Source: Microcaldota archaeon
GTDB lineage: Archaea > Micrarchaeota > Micrarchaeia > Anstonellales > JAGGVH01
NCBI GenBank assembly: GCA_020854835.1
Contig: JAHKLX010000038.1
Coordinates: 62,001-126,000, forward strand
Length of the DNA: 64,000 nucleotides
Reading direction: 5' to 3'
Each line of letters begins with the position of its first letter. The first letter of the stretch is position 1. This document shows, in pieces, positions 34,325 through 42,951 of the stretch. A program made the translations under genes and the position numbers. Below the pieces are notes generated by a model, which was given only the letters and a program-made list of their open reading frames with translations, had not been told where the DNA came from and ran no database searches.

Positions 34325-34629
34325 TATTTTCCCTCCAGCATAAATTCTATAAATTTCAATTCTTTCCCGTTTCTTTTTTCCCAGTCCTTTCCGGAAGAAA
34401 TCAATTTATAGCTAACAGAATATTTCTTGCAGAGTCGAACAAACTTTTGAATTTTATTGATCAAAGATAATTTGTTAACAATATCATTAACATCAATGAT
34501 AAATATCAAATTCCTATCTCTGGCTATTTGTTTTAAAGTAGAACTAAGCTTATAAGAGGATAAATAAACCTCTTCATTTTTATAGCTTAGTGCAGATTTT
34601 TCAGGATTTTTGAGATCTAAAACTTTCAT
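34324..34629 (-). CDS. rnp3: Miniature Rpp30-like RNase P protein (component 3)
   Basis: 101 residues, about half the usual Rpp30 length (around 210). The visible part resembles the C-terminal half of the TIM-like barrel: NLIFIIDVNDIV, NKIQKFVRLCKKYSVSYKLISSG. The typical N-terminal barrel strands are missing or highly reduced. The identification rests on this similarity plus its position between L15e and Pop5, where archaeal Rpp30 is normally found. It may retain only the Pop5-contacting surface. Confidence 0.6.
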   Translation of the reverse strand: MKVLDLKNPEKSALSYKNEEVYLSSYKLSSTLKQIARDRNLIFIIDVNDIVNKLSLINKIQKFVRLCKKYSVSYKLISSGKDWEKRNGKELKFIEFMLEGK

Positions 34630-34645
34630 GATAAATCCTTAAAAG

Positions 34646-35143
34646 TTATTTCTTTTGTTTAGTTTTTAAAGCCCTTGATTTTTTGCTGGCACTTGTTAAT
34701 CCTCTGAAAGCTCTGCCTTTTGATAGTTTTAATCCTGTGACGAGAGGATCAACCAATATCACTTCAAAATATTTATATTGTCCATCTTCTCCAACCCAGT
34801 AAGAGTTTAAAACTTCTAATAAAGGATATTTTTTTACAACTCTCTGTTCTGCAATGGCCTGGTATGTTTGCCCAGGAGCTTTATATTTATAATTATGTCT
34901 GGGTTTTCTTCCACCAGTTGGACTAGGTCTTGCTCTTAATCCTTTGCCAATTCTTATTCTTAAAACAAAATAACCCTCTTTTGCTTTGTAACCTAATGTT
35001 CTGGCTCTCGCAATATTAACTGGTTTTTCCAATTCAGTTATAACCTGACCTTTCCTCCAAGCCCTAATCTTTTCCTTATACTCTGGAGCTTTTGTTGAAT
35101 AGCCCTTTTGAAAAGCTTTTTTAATATAGCTGTATAATCCCAT
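34646..35143 (-). CDS. rpl15e: 50S ribosomal protein L15e
   Basis: 165 residues (family about 190-200). Begins MGLYSYIKKAFQKG and contains the L15e core KEGYFVLRIRIGKGLRARPSPTGGRKPRHN with the basic C-terminus KGRAFRGLTSASKKSR. Somewhat short at the C-terminus but conserved. First gene of the L15e-Rpp30-like-Pop5-HAD operon. Confidence 0.95.
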   Translation of the reverse strand: MGLYSYIKKAFQKGYSTKAPEYKEKIRAWRKGQVITELEKPVNIARARTLGYKAKEGYFVLRIRIGKGLRARPSPTGGRKPRHNYKYKAPGQTYQAIAEQRVVKKYPLLEVLNSYWVGEDGQYKYFEVILVDPLVTGLKLSKGRAFRGLTSASKKSRALKTKQKK

Positions 35144-35232
35144 TTAAAACACCTCAAATTCAATAAAACTACATTTTAACTTAAATTATTTAAACCGTTA
35201 AGTATAAAAAGGATTTTGTAGATAAAATAAGT

Positions 35233-36195
35233 ATGCCGCCCGAAACAAATAGATTAATTACTGCTACTCATACAGAAAAACAAAAAAGGAAATTTGATCC
35301 TAGTATAGGTAAGACTGAAACTCCGACAACTGGAGTGCTTTTTATGCGTGAGGGATTTAGGGCAGACTATATTAAAGATTTGAAAAGAATTCTTGAAGAT
35401 TTGTCACCTGAAGAAATTGATAAAGTAAAAGATATAGTTAGAAGTGTGGGCAAGAGAGTGATGAATCCCCATGAACAAGTTGGTATTTTCGCAGAATTAA
35501 TTACATCATGCAATACAAATGTTAGATTTAAGCATTTTATTTTTGATATAATCCTATCAATAATAAAAAAATCTTCAGAAAACCATGAATTTTATTTCAA
35601 TGACCTATTCAAAATTTACGAGTCAAGATATTTAACATCTGAAGAGATTAAAATGTTTGATAGAAAAATTACAAAAATAATAGATTACTTGAAAACAAAA
35701 GATGTTGAGTTATCTAAACCATTCAGAATTATATATCTAACACATCATTACAACGTTAGTGAAGATCGATCAGCGTTAGAAGAACTTCTAGAATTATCTG
35801 AAAACATGATGAAAACAAAAAATTTGGGCCTTCCTGAATTTTATAAAATTTTAAATGTTTCAGAAAAATTAGAAAGCAATACAAAAAAAGAATTTGTAGA
35901 ACTTATTGAAAGATATATTGAACAGTTAATAATTGGAGAACATTTTGATATTTTGGGCCAAATGTTAAACGAACCTCTTTTTAAAAGAAAATTGTTGGGC
36001 GTTCTTACAGATAAAACTATTGTTCTCATGTTTAAAGCATTTGAAGATAAATATGCCAACTTAGTTAGAAATGATGAAGAAGATAGATATTTGCGCATTA
36101 TATTTATATTGCTTAATTCATCAAGAACAAAAGATATTTCAAACATTAGAAAAAAAATGGCCAAATATACTGATAATATATTTACATTCCGATAA
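35233..36195 (+). CDS. Hypothetical helical protein
   Basis: 320 residues, no family recognised. All-helical, charged, with a short disordered N-terminus (TATHTEKQKRKFDPS). Helix pairs of about 35-40 residues (for example residues 45-90, 95-140) suggest an alpha-solenoid, similar in style to the products at 28144 and 45490. No signal or membrane segment. Convergent with the exchanger gene, with a 1-bp gap. Confidence 0.7.
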   Translation: MPPETNRLITATHTEKQKRKFDPSIGKTETPTTGVLFMREGFRADYIKDLKRILEDLSPEEIDKVKDIVRSVGKRVMNPHEQVGIFAELITSCNTNVRFKHFIFDIILSIIKKSSENHEFYFNDLFKIYESRYLTSEEIKMFDRKITKIIDYLKTKDVELSKPFRIIYLTHHYNVSEDRSALEELLELSENMMKTKNLGLPEFYKILNVSEKLESNTKKEFVELIERYIEQLIIGEHFDILGQMLNEPLFKRKLLGVLTDKTIVLMFKAFEDKYANLVRNDEEDRYLRIIFILLNSSRTKDISNIRKKMAKYTDNIFTFR

Positions 36196-36196
36196 G

Positions 36197-37165
36197 TTAA
36201 GGCAGACCAATTCTATAGAATATAGATAATATGTAAAGCCCATAACATATAATAAGAACTAATGCTTCCCATTTTTCTATTGATCTTGCTTTTTTACCCG
36301 TAAACAAAACTACAAAAAGCAGATACAAAGACACTAGAGCGACAATTAAATCCAGATTCAATGAGGCATTATACACAACAGGAGAAATTAATGAGGTTAT
36401 GCCCAAAACAAAAAGAATGTTGAATATGTTTGAACCAAGTATATTTCCGATAAGAATATCCGTATTTTTTTTATGTATTGAAACAATGCTTGTAATCAGT
36501 TCTGGTAGTGAGGTCCCTAAAGCAATAACTGTCAAACCAATAACCTCGCCACTTATATTTAGATGAAACATTAGATTAGTTGCTGATTCAACAGCATATT
36601 TTCCACCTATGAATAAAAATATTATTCCTAGAATTATAAGAAGTGCAGATTTTGTTTTGTTAACTTTAATATTTTTTTTGGTTTTTTTAACTTCCATTTT
36701 TGTTACGCCAAAGGTATAATACAAAAATACAAAAAATAAAGCCAATAATATCAATCCTTCATTTCTTTCAAGCGTATTATATCTGCCTTGAATAAATAAC
36801 GAATCATTTACCATTAAAAAAAGAATAAATAATGCTAAAATGGCAAAGGGGATTTCTTTCCACATTGTTGAGGATTTGACTTTGAAGGGATTTATGAATG
36901 CTGCCACACCCAAAATCAATAATATGTTTGCGATATTAGAACCAAAGATATTTCCAAAACTAATACCCCCTTGTGAACTGAGAGCTGAGAAAACATTTAC
37001 GGATAGCTCTGGCAAAGAAGTGCCAAAAGCAACAATGGTTAAACCAATGATGAGAGGAGGTATTCCAAAGTGTTCAGCGATGTATGTGGCCCCATCTATA
37101 AGAAAATCTGCCCCTTTAATAAGCAATATTAACGACGCTGCCAGCAGTATTATGTAAAACCACAT
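36197..37165 (-). CDS. Ca2+/Na+ (or cation/H+) antiporter, CaCA superfamily
   Basis: 322 residues with ten membrane helices in two inverted halves. Each half has the alpha-repeat signature: GTSLPELSVNVFSAL with GNIFGSNIANILLILG, and GTSLPELITSIVSI with GNILGSNIFNILFVLG. Exports Ca2+ in exchange for Na+ or H+ across the cytoplasmic membrane. Divergent from the Cgi121 operon; about 50 bp lie between the starts. Confidence 0.94.
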   Translation of the reverse strand: MWFYIILLAASLILLIKGADFLIDGATYIAEHFGIPPLIIGLTIVAFGTSLPELSVNVFSALSSQGGISFGNIFGSNIANILLILGVAAFINPFKVKSSTMWKEIPFAILALFILFLMVNDSLFIQGRYNTLERNEGLILLALFFVFLYYTFGVTKMEVKKTKKNIKVNKTKSALLIILGIIFLFIGGKYAVESATNLMFHLNISGEVIGLTVIALGTSLPELITSIVSIHKKNTDILIGNILGSNIFNILFVLGITSLISPVVYNASLNLDLIVALVSLYLLFVVLFTGKKARSIEKWEALVLIICYGLYILSIFYRIGLP

Positions 37166-37217
37166 GAGAATATACAGATTATTAATCTTTAAAACGTTAT
37201 CTGTTATTAAAAAAGTT

Positions 37218-37643
37218 ATGCATATGCTAGAAGGAGAAATTCAAGAAACTGATGTTTTCAATAAAATTAAAGAATTTCAAAAAAATAATATGTTGCAGTT
37301 ATTTGATTTGGATTCGATATCTTCGAAATATTTTATTGAATATGCTGTATATATTGCTAAAAAGAGATTTGACAAAGGTGTCAATATTGCTAACAACTTA
37401 TCTACAGAAATCCTTCTTGTGGTAGGGCAAACTCCCCACGTGCAAAAAGCTATATCCTCAGTAGGTATTAAAAATCCAAAAAGAGTACTTTTAATATCTG
37501 ACTTCGATAATAAAGAATTGGATGGTATATTAAAAGAATTAAAATTTAAAAAACATAAAATATTTGACAAACAAACAAAAAAACAAGAAATTTATACTGA
37601 AGAAGAAATGGCCATAGAGAATAGTGCCATTAATTTGATGTGA
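37218..37643 (+). CDS. cgi121: KEOPS complex subunit Cgi121-like
   Basis: 141 residues from ATG 37218 (MHMLEGEIQETD); an upstream in-frame ATG at 37164 would overlap the divergent gene start. Family pattern FIEYAVYIAKKRFDKGVNIANNLSTEILLVVGQTPHVQKAISSVGI is typical of Cgi121 (A.....g.niak.l..EiLl...g...i..Ai...Gi). Cgi121 helps the KEOPS complex bind tRNA for t6A37 synthesis. Next in the operon come a LAGLIDADG-like protein, MetRS and Maf. Confidence 0.8.
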   Translation: MHMLEGEIQETDVFNKIKEFQKNNMLQLFDLDSISSKYFIEYAVYIAKKRFDKGVNIANNLSTEILLVVGQTPHVQKAISSVGIKNPKRVLLISDFDNKELDGILKELKFKKHKIFDKQTKKQEIYTEEEMAIENSAINLM

Positions 37644-37647
37644 TTAA

Positions 37648-38130
37648 ATGAAATTTAAACTAACTCCAGAACTATCATACATAATAGGTCTATGGAAAGG
37701 TCGTGCAACCAAAGAAGGAATTGGTGTTGTTGGAGGCGATGAAGTCATTAAAACATTCGCCCTTTCAGTTATAGATGCAGGTTTAACTACACATGAAAAA
37801 ACTCAAATGCGCGAAGATAGAATGTTTTTTTATCATTCAAAATACAGATTGTTTTTTCAAGATATAATAAAAAATAGATTAGAAAGATTCCAGTATGAGA
37901 ATAAATTTTCAGCTTCATATTTGGCGGGGAGATTTGATAGTTGTGGAGGGTATAATAAAGATGAAAAGAGCATATATATTACATATTCTGACAAAATTGA
38001 TGAGATGATATTATTAAGATTAGGATTTGAAGCAAAATTAATAGGAAAAAAAATTGTTATAAAAAATAAAGAAAAATTTTTAGAATACGTCAAATATTTC
38101 AGAAAGATGAAAGTAGGTGAAGAAAAATGA
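37648..38130 (+). CDS. LAGLIDADG-like protein, probably domesticated
   Basis: 160 residues. Two LAGLIDADG-style helices: LSYIIGLWKGRATKEG (residues 9-24) and SASYLAGRFDSCGGYN (about residues 90-105), each followed by a strand as in monomeric homing endonucleases. The catalytic acids of the motif (D/E at the end) are lost from the first helix and uncertain in the second. It is free-standing, not in an intron or intein, and overlaps MetRS by ATGA. DNA or RNA binding without cleavage is plausible, for example as a maturase or regulator. Confidence 0.65.
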   Translation: MKFKLTPELSYIIGLWKGRATKEGIGVVGGDEVIKTFALSVIDAGLTTHEKTQMREDRMFFYHSKYRLFFQDIIKNRLERFQYENKFSASYLAGRFDSCGGYNKDEKSIYITYSDKIDEMILLRLGFEAKLIGKKIVIKNKEKFLEYVKYFRKMKVGEEK

Positions 38131-40151
38131 AAATACTGATTACTTCAGCATTGCCTTATGTGAATAATGATCTGCATTTGGGACATATGATAGGATCTTT
38201 GCTACCTGCAGATGTGTTTGCAAGATACATGAGGATGAAAGGTCATGATGTTATGTTTATTTGCGGAAATGATGAATATGGAACTGCTACAGAAATTGCC
38301 GCCCATAAAGAAGAAATATCTCCAAAAGAACTTTGCGACAAATATCATGAAATCCATAAAAAAGTTATAAAGTGGTGGGGAGTTAGCACAGAAAAATTTG
38401 GAAGAACTACAACAAAAGAACATACTGAGATAACTCAAAATATTTTTATGGGATTGTATAAAAACAAATACATCATTGAAAGAGAGATAGAACAGCCCAT
38501 TGATCCCGAAACCGGAACTGCCTTGGCAGATAGATATATTGAGGGAACTTGTCCCGAGTGTAATGTTGGCGGGGCAAGAGGGGATCAGTGCGAATCCTGT
38601 GGAAAACTATTATCTCCAAAAGATTTGATTAATCCCATTAGTAAAATTTCTGGCAAAAAACCTATATTCAAAAAAACAAAACATTTATTTTTAGATTTGC
38701 CGAGCTTACAACCCAAATTGTTTGAGTGGCATGAACAAAGAATTGGGAACTGGAATAATCTTGCTAAATCAATTACTAAAGGATGGGCGAAAGAAGAATT
38801 ACATGAAAGAGATATAACCCGAAATATTAAATGGGGAATACCTGTACCTCTAGAAGGTTATGATGATTTGGTTATTTATGTGTGGTTTGATGCACCGATT
38901 GGGTATATATCAATAACACAAACCTACACCAAAGATTGGGACAAGTGGTGGCTTTGTCCAGATGAAGTTAAATATTACCAGTTCATGGGGAAAGATAATG
39001 TTCCTTTTCATTCAATAATATTCCCGTCAATATTAATAGGCGATAATAAAAATTGGAAAACAGTTGATGTTCTGCATGCAATGGATTATTTAAATTTTGA
39101 AGGAAAAAAATTCTCCAAATCTAAAAATATTGGGGTGTTTTGTACACAAGCGATGCAATATCCCTTTCCAACTGATTATTGGAGATTTTATTTGTTTTCA
39201 ATTGCGCCAGAAAATGGAGACACTAGTTTCAAATGGGATGAATTTGTTGAAAGAGTCAATAAAGAACTTATAGATAATGTTGGAAACTTGGTTAGAAGAT
39301 TGGCAACAATGACTTCTAGATACGGTCCAGTAACGCCAGAACCAGATGAAACTTTTATTAAACAAATTAACGCCTTGGTGGAACAGTATTCGACACACAT
39401 GGATGAAAGAGAATTTAAAAAATCATTAAGTGTTGTTTTAGAATTGAGTGCCAAAACCAATGCATATTTTCAAGAGCAAAAACCATGGGATAAAATGAAA
39501 GAAAATAAACAAGCATGCAATAAAATATTTTACTCTATTGGTTATGCAATCCAAAGAATTGCAACTATGTTATCCCCCTTCACACCAAAAATATCACTAG
39601 ATATAGTCAACCAATTTGGTTTTGTGTTGGGATATGGGTTAGTTTCAGAATTTCAAGTATACCAAGTAGTCTTTATGTTAGATAAAATGGAAGTGCCAAA
39701 AGAAAAAGGTATAATTGTGAAAGTGGGAAAAATAGAAAAAATTGAAAAACATCCAGAAGCTGAAAAATTGTATATTGAAACAGTTAATATGGGAAATAAA
39801 AACATAACAATTGTTTCCGGGTTAGTTCCGTATTACAAGGAAGAGGAGCTTTTAGGAAAGAAGATATTGGTTGTTGAAAACCTTAAGCCGGCAAAATTAA
39901 GGGGAGTGGTATCAGAAGGGATGCTGCTCGCAGCAGATGATGGGGCAAGTGTTGAAGTTCTTTTCACAGAAGAAGAAATTGGAACAAAAACTGTTCTGCC
40001 ACATAATACTCAAAAAGACCAGATAACAATTGAGGAGCTTTTTGAGCATAAGCTGACAGTCAAAGACAATCAGGTTTACTTTGACGGGAAAGAATTGGTT
40101 ATTGGAAAGCTAGTTAAAACTTCCAAGATAAAAGAGGGCGAGGTAAGATGA
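38127..40151 (+). CDS. metG: Methionyl-tRNA synthetase with C-terminal tRNA-binding domain
   Basis: 674 residues. Class I motifs HLGHMIGSLLPADVFARY (HIGH-like, residues 12-30) and KFSKSKN (KMSKS variant, about residue 330). Zinc knuckle CPECNVGGARGDQCESC, anticodon-binding helical domain, then a tRBD/EMAP-like domain from about residue 525 (VKVGKIEKIEKHPEAEKLYIE). Charges initiator and elongator tRNA-Met; initiator tRNA is at 45428. It overlaps both neighbours by 4 bp (ATGA), forming a tight operon. Confidence 0.97.
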   Translation: MKILITSALPYVNNDLHLGHMIGSLLPADVFARYMRMKGHDVMFICGNDEYGTATEIAAHKEEISPKELCDKYHEIHKKVIKWWGVSTEKFGRTTTKEHTEITQNIFMGLYKNKYIIEREIEQPIDPETGTALADRYIEGTCPECNVGGARGDQCESCGKLLSPKDLINPISKISGKKPIFKKTKHLFLDLPSLQPKLFEWHEQRIGNWNNLAKSITKGWAKEELHERDITRNIKWGIPVPLEGYDDLVIYVWFDAPIGYISITQTYTKDWDKWWLCPDEVKYYQFMGKDNVPFHSIIFPSILIGDNKNWKTVDVLHAMDYLNFEGKKFSKSKNIGVFCTQAMQYPFPTDYWRFYLFSIAPENGDTSFKWDEFVERVNKELIDNVGNLVRRLATMTSRYGPVTPEPDETFIKQINALVEQYSTHMDEREFKKSLSVVLELSAKTNAYFQEQKPWDKMKENKQACNKIFYSIGYAIQRIATMLSPFTPKISLDIVNQFGFVLGYGLVSEFQVYQVVFMLDKMEVPKEKGIIVKVGKIEKIEKHPEAEKLYIETVNMGNKNITIVSGLVPYYKEEELLGKKILVVENLKPAKLRGVVSEGMLLAADDGASVEVLFTEEEIGTKTVLPHNTQKDQITIEELFEHKLTVKDNQVYFDGKELVIGKLVKTSKIKEGEVR

Positions 40152-40726
40152 TTATTTTAGCAACAGGATCTCCACATAGAATACAATTCTTTAAAGAACT
40201 GGGCTTAGATTTTATTGCTGAGACAAGCAGTGTAGATGAAAAGACAAATGACAGGCCTGATGACCCAGTTGAGTTGGTCAAGTATTTGGCAAAATTAAAA
40301 GCAGAAGCAGTTGCAAAAAACTATTCATCAGGAATTGTGATTGGTTTTGATTCTGTTGGCGAGTTTGACGGAGAAATATTAGAAAAAGTTTCTTCAAGGC
40401 AAGAAGCTTTTGACAGATTGAAAAAACTTTCTGGGAACAAACACAACTTTTTTACGGGAATCCATATTATTGATTTGGATACAGGCAAAACATTAACAGA
40501 TGTTGCTGAAACGTTTGCCCATATGCGAGAACTAACTGATGATGAGATAAAAAAATTTTTAGACCAGGATAAAAATGAATCTTACAAAACTTATGCTTTG
40601 GCATATGATCCTTTTGGAAAATATAGTTCCTCATTTATTGAAAAAATTGAAGGAAGTATGTTCAATATTCTTCAAGGCCTGCCTGTTGAAAAAATAGTTG
40701 TGATGTTGAAAGAAATAGAAAAATAA
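40148..40726 (+). CDS. maf: Maf-like nucleotide pyrophosphatase
   Basis: 192 residues. Maf signature LATGSPHRIQFFKELGLDF and the acidic catalytic VIGFDSVGEFDG (usual GaDTvV). Hydrolyses non-canonical or excess NTPs to NMPs. The GFDS in place of GADT could change the preference. Overlaps metG by ATGA. Confidence 0.85.
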   Translation: MIILATGSPHRIQFFKELGLDFIAETSSVDEKTNDRPDDPVELVKYLAKLKAEAVAKNYSSGIVIGFDSVGEFDGEILEKVSSRQEAFDRLKKLSGNKHNFFTGIHIIDLDTGKTLTDVAETFAHMRELTDDEIKKFLDQDKNESYKTYALAYDPFGKYSSSFIEKIEGSMFNILQGLPVEKIVVMLKEIEK

Positions 40727-40730
40727 AAAG

Positions 40731-41411
40731 TTATTTTTTAGATTGATGTTTTGCTTTGGAGGCTGTGAGTGGACTGAAAAGATTTTTGATCGCCTTGTAA
40801 GCGTCAATCTGCTCTTCATCCCTGACAATGATGCAAAGCTCGTTGTAAGTGGATATAACCTCAACAACGTTTATCTCACGCCATGCAAGCTCTTTCAAGA
40901 TATGCGCGAGAAATCCCGGCTCTTCAAACATGTTCTTGCTGAAAAGTACAGAAACTTCGGAAAGCCCGACAATCTCTGCAAGGATTTTTTCGCCTTTTAA
41001 CTTCTCCTTGATCTTATCCATCTTCTGTGACTCAAATATGATGGTCGTCTCACTGTTGCCATGCACAAAATTAACAATCTCGCCACGGTCGCTGTCAATT
41101 ATATTATATACTGCACTAATGATATCTCGAATTTTGGGAGTTTTGGCAATGCTTATTTCTGAAAGATTTGAGCGAGTGGTAATATTCCGAATTGAAAAAT
41201 CCTTAATTTTTTGTTCTTTTTTGGAAAACGAAAAACGCTGTAGAGCCATAACGATTGCTGAAAGATTAACTTCTTGCCCTTTTGCTTTTTCAACATCGTT
41301 ATGAATATATTTGGCTATTTTGACATGACTAGCAATGCCGGTTTTCATAGAATATTCCATCAAAGGATTTTCTTCAATTATCCTCTCAACTATGCTTGTA
41401 ACTGATTTCAT
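40731..41411 (-). CDS. ACT-domain regulatory protein
   Basis: 226 residues. N-terminal half helical (about residues 1-75), possibly a winged-helix-like domain. The C-terminal half has one or two ACT-like modules; the best is VGLSEVSVLFSKNMFEEPGFLAHILKELAWREINVVEVISTYNELCIIV (about residues 145-200), as in the C-terminus of aspartokinase. ACT domains bind amino acids. No kinase domain is fused, so it may be a stand-alone sensor or regulator. Less AT-rich than its surroundings. It ends 4 bp from maf (convergent). Confidence 0.75.
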   Translation of the reverse strand: MKSVTSIVERIIEENPLMEYSMKTGIASHVKIAKYIHNDVEKAKGQEVNLSAIVMALQRFSFSKKEQKIKDFSIRNITTRSNLSEISIAKTPKIRDIISAVYNIIDSDRGEIVNFVHGNSETTIIFESQKMDKIKEKLKGEKILAEIVGLSEVSVLFSKNMFEEPGFLAHILKELAWREINVVEVISTYNELCIIVRDEEQIDAYKAIKNLFSPLTASKAKHQSKK

Positions 41412-41532
41412 ATTATATTAACATATTGTTAATATATAAACATTACTGTTAATTTTTTGTTAATAGGTAAACACTACTTTTAATTGGTCAAAAACAAATG
41501 AAATAATATTATGGTTATGAGGTGATTTAGAA

Positions 41533-41736
41533 ATGGCAGTAAAACCATTAGTACCACAAAATGGAAAAACAGAAGGAAATATAACACCAGAAGCATGTGG
41601 AACATGTAAAGGGAGAGAAATCAACTTTGGCGGAAAAACAATGTATGTGTGCAAAAATGCGTTTACTGCTATTGGCCCCTGTGGTGAATATGAAGAAAAG
41701 CCCGTACAACATATATCTGAATTTAAGACAGAATAA
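41533..41736 (+). CDS. Small four-cysteine protein (67 aa)
   Basis: 67 residues with CGTCKGRE and YVCKNAFTAIGPCGEY, a CxxC...CxxxxxxxxC arrangement likely to bind zinc. GAGGTGAT lies 6 bp upstream of the ATG. Unrecognised family. A second copy, with the same motifs, follows at 41792 but with a frameshift, so the gene is tandemly duplicated. Confidence 0.7.
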   Translation: MAVKPLVPQNGKTEGNITPEACGTCKGREINFGGKTMYVCKNAFTAIGPCGEYEEKPVQHISEFKTE

Positions 41737-41791
41737 ACATATTCTGTATTTTTTATTTTTCATTTTCTGAAAATTAATGTGGGATGATCAA

Positions 41792-41997
41792 ATGGCAGTA
41801 CCTATTATAAAAATCAAAAAAACACAGGATCCAATAACGCCCGAAGCATGCAAAACATGTGAAAGAAGAAAAAAATAATTGTTTCTGGAAAAACTCGGCA
41901 CATATGCAAAAACGCGTTTGAAGATATTGGATTATGCAAAGAATATATGCATGACCTATATTGTTTTTTTAGAGACTGGCCTGTTGATCATTTTTAA
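41792..41997 (+). pseudogene. Frameshifted paralogue of the four-cysteine protein
   Basis: ATG 41792 reads MAVPIIKIKKTQDPITPEAC-KTCERRKK then stops at TAA 41876. In the -1 frame the homology continues through IVSGKTRHICKNAFEDIGLCKEY to a stop at 41995. The switch is at a run of seven A (41869-41875), in zero-frame phase A_AAA_AAA, directly before the stop codon. Either the copy is decaying or it is expressed by slippage. The rest of 41998-42127 has no gene apart from the tRNA-Trp fragment. Confidence 0.7.
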
Positions 41998-42002
41998 ATA
42001 TA

Positions 42003-42031
42003 ATAAAGAGTGGGGTCATGAGGATTTGTTC
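42003..42031. repeat. Direct repeat: copy of tRNA-Trp 3' end
   Basis: 29 bp starting ATAAAGAGTGGGGTCATG match 42923-42951 (the 3' end of tRNA-Trp plus 8 bp downstream) with one mismatch, in the same orientation and exactly 920 bp away. The segment between holds only pyrE. Confidence 0.85.
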
Positions 42032-42127
42032 TTTCCCTTTTAATATACAAAATGCTAATTTTAACTTAAAAGAAGTTAATTAATATCATAGCAGTTCTTT
42101 TTTTATTTTAAAAAAGTAAATTGAAGT

Positions 42128-42874
42128 TTATAAGTTTCCTACAACAAATCCGCCCAATGTGGCAGATCCGTTACCTGTTGAAAGATCCGGGACCCCATAT
42201 TCTGCCCTATACTCTAGGAACTTTTGAATGGTTTCATGTGTAACATGAACTTTTCCATCGATTTCGACATTATACAAAGCAACAAACAATTCTGTTGCAG
42301 TAAGTAAACTGTAAACGGGAATTCCTGTTTCATCCACAAACATTTGGATGGCATTTTCTCCGTTTTCATTAACTTCCTGCCTGTCCAAGCAAATCAAAAC
42401 TCCCACAATATTAACATCTGCAATTGATTTCAAAAGAGAAATTGCTTCCATTTTTGTATCGCCAGTGGTAAAAACATCGTCCAACATCAAAACATTTGTT
42501 CCATCTTTTAATTCAGACCCAAAAACCAGTCCTTTTTTATCTCCATGACCTTTTGCTTCTTTTCTATTAACAACCCATCCTTTTTCCTCGCCAACAATAG
42601 CAAAATATTGCATACTGGTTGCAACAGCCAAAGGAATTCCTTTATATGCTGGGCCAAAGAAAACATCGAAATTTTCAGGACGCATTATTTCATGTGTACG
42701 ATTAGAGAGAGCGTCCCCAACTGCCTTAATTGATCCTCCGCTGTTGAATAAACCCGCATTGAAAAAATAGGGTGATAGTCTCCCACTTTTCAAAGTAAAT
42801 TCGCCGAACCTTACTGCCTCTGCTTTAACAGCCAATCTAATAAAATCCAACTTAGCCACGTCCATCTGCGCCAT
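42128..42874 (-). CDS. pyrE: Orotate phosphoribosyltransferase (bacterial type)
   Basis: 248 residues. N-terminal GEFTLKSGRLSPYFFNAGLFNSGG and RKEAKGHGDKKGLVFG are typical of the E. coli/yeast-like PyrE, longer than the roughly 180-residue archaeal form. The PRPP loop is VLMLDDVFTTGDTKMEA. Makes OMP for PyrF (20893). Flanked by a direct repeat of the tRNA-Trp 3' end, so it may have arrived with an integrative event. Confidence 0.94.
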   Translation of the reverse strand: MAQMDVAKLDFIRLAVKAEAVRFGEFTLKSGRLSPYFFNAGLFNSGGSIKAVGDALSNRTHEIMRPENFDVFFGPAYKGIPLAVATSMQYFAIVGEEKGWVVNRKEAKGHGDKKGLVFGSELKDGTNVLMLDDVFTTGDTKMEAISLLKSIADVNIVGVLICLDRQEVNENGENAIQMFVDETGIPVYSLLTATELFVALYNVEIDGKVHVTHETIQKFLEYRAEYGVPDLSTGNGSATLGGFVVGNL

Positions 42875-42922
42875 AAAATCCCCCCAAACAAATTAGTGAT
42901 ATTACATTAATATAATACTATT

Positions 42923-42951
42923 ATAAAGAGTGGGGTCATGGGGATTTGTTC
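42923..42951. repeat. Direct repeat: tRNA-Trp 3' end (original copy)
   Basis: Matches 42003-42031 with one mismatch. Includes tRNA positions 73 to the end of the T-loop intron plus 8 bp outside the gene. Looks like an attachment-site type duplication. Confidence 0.85.
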
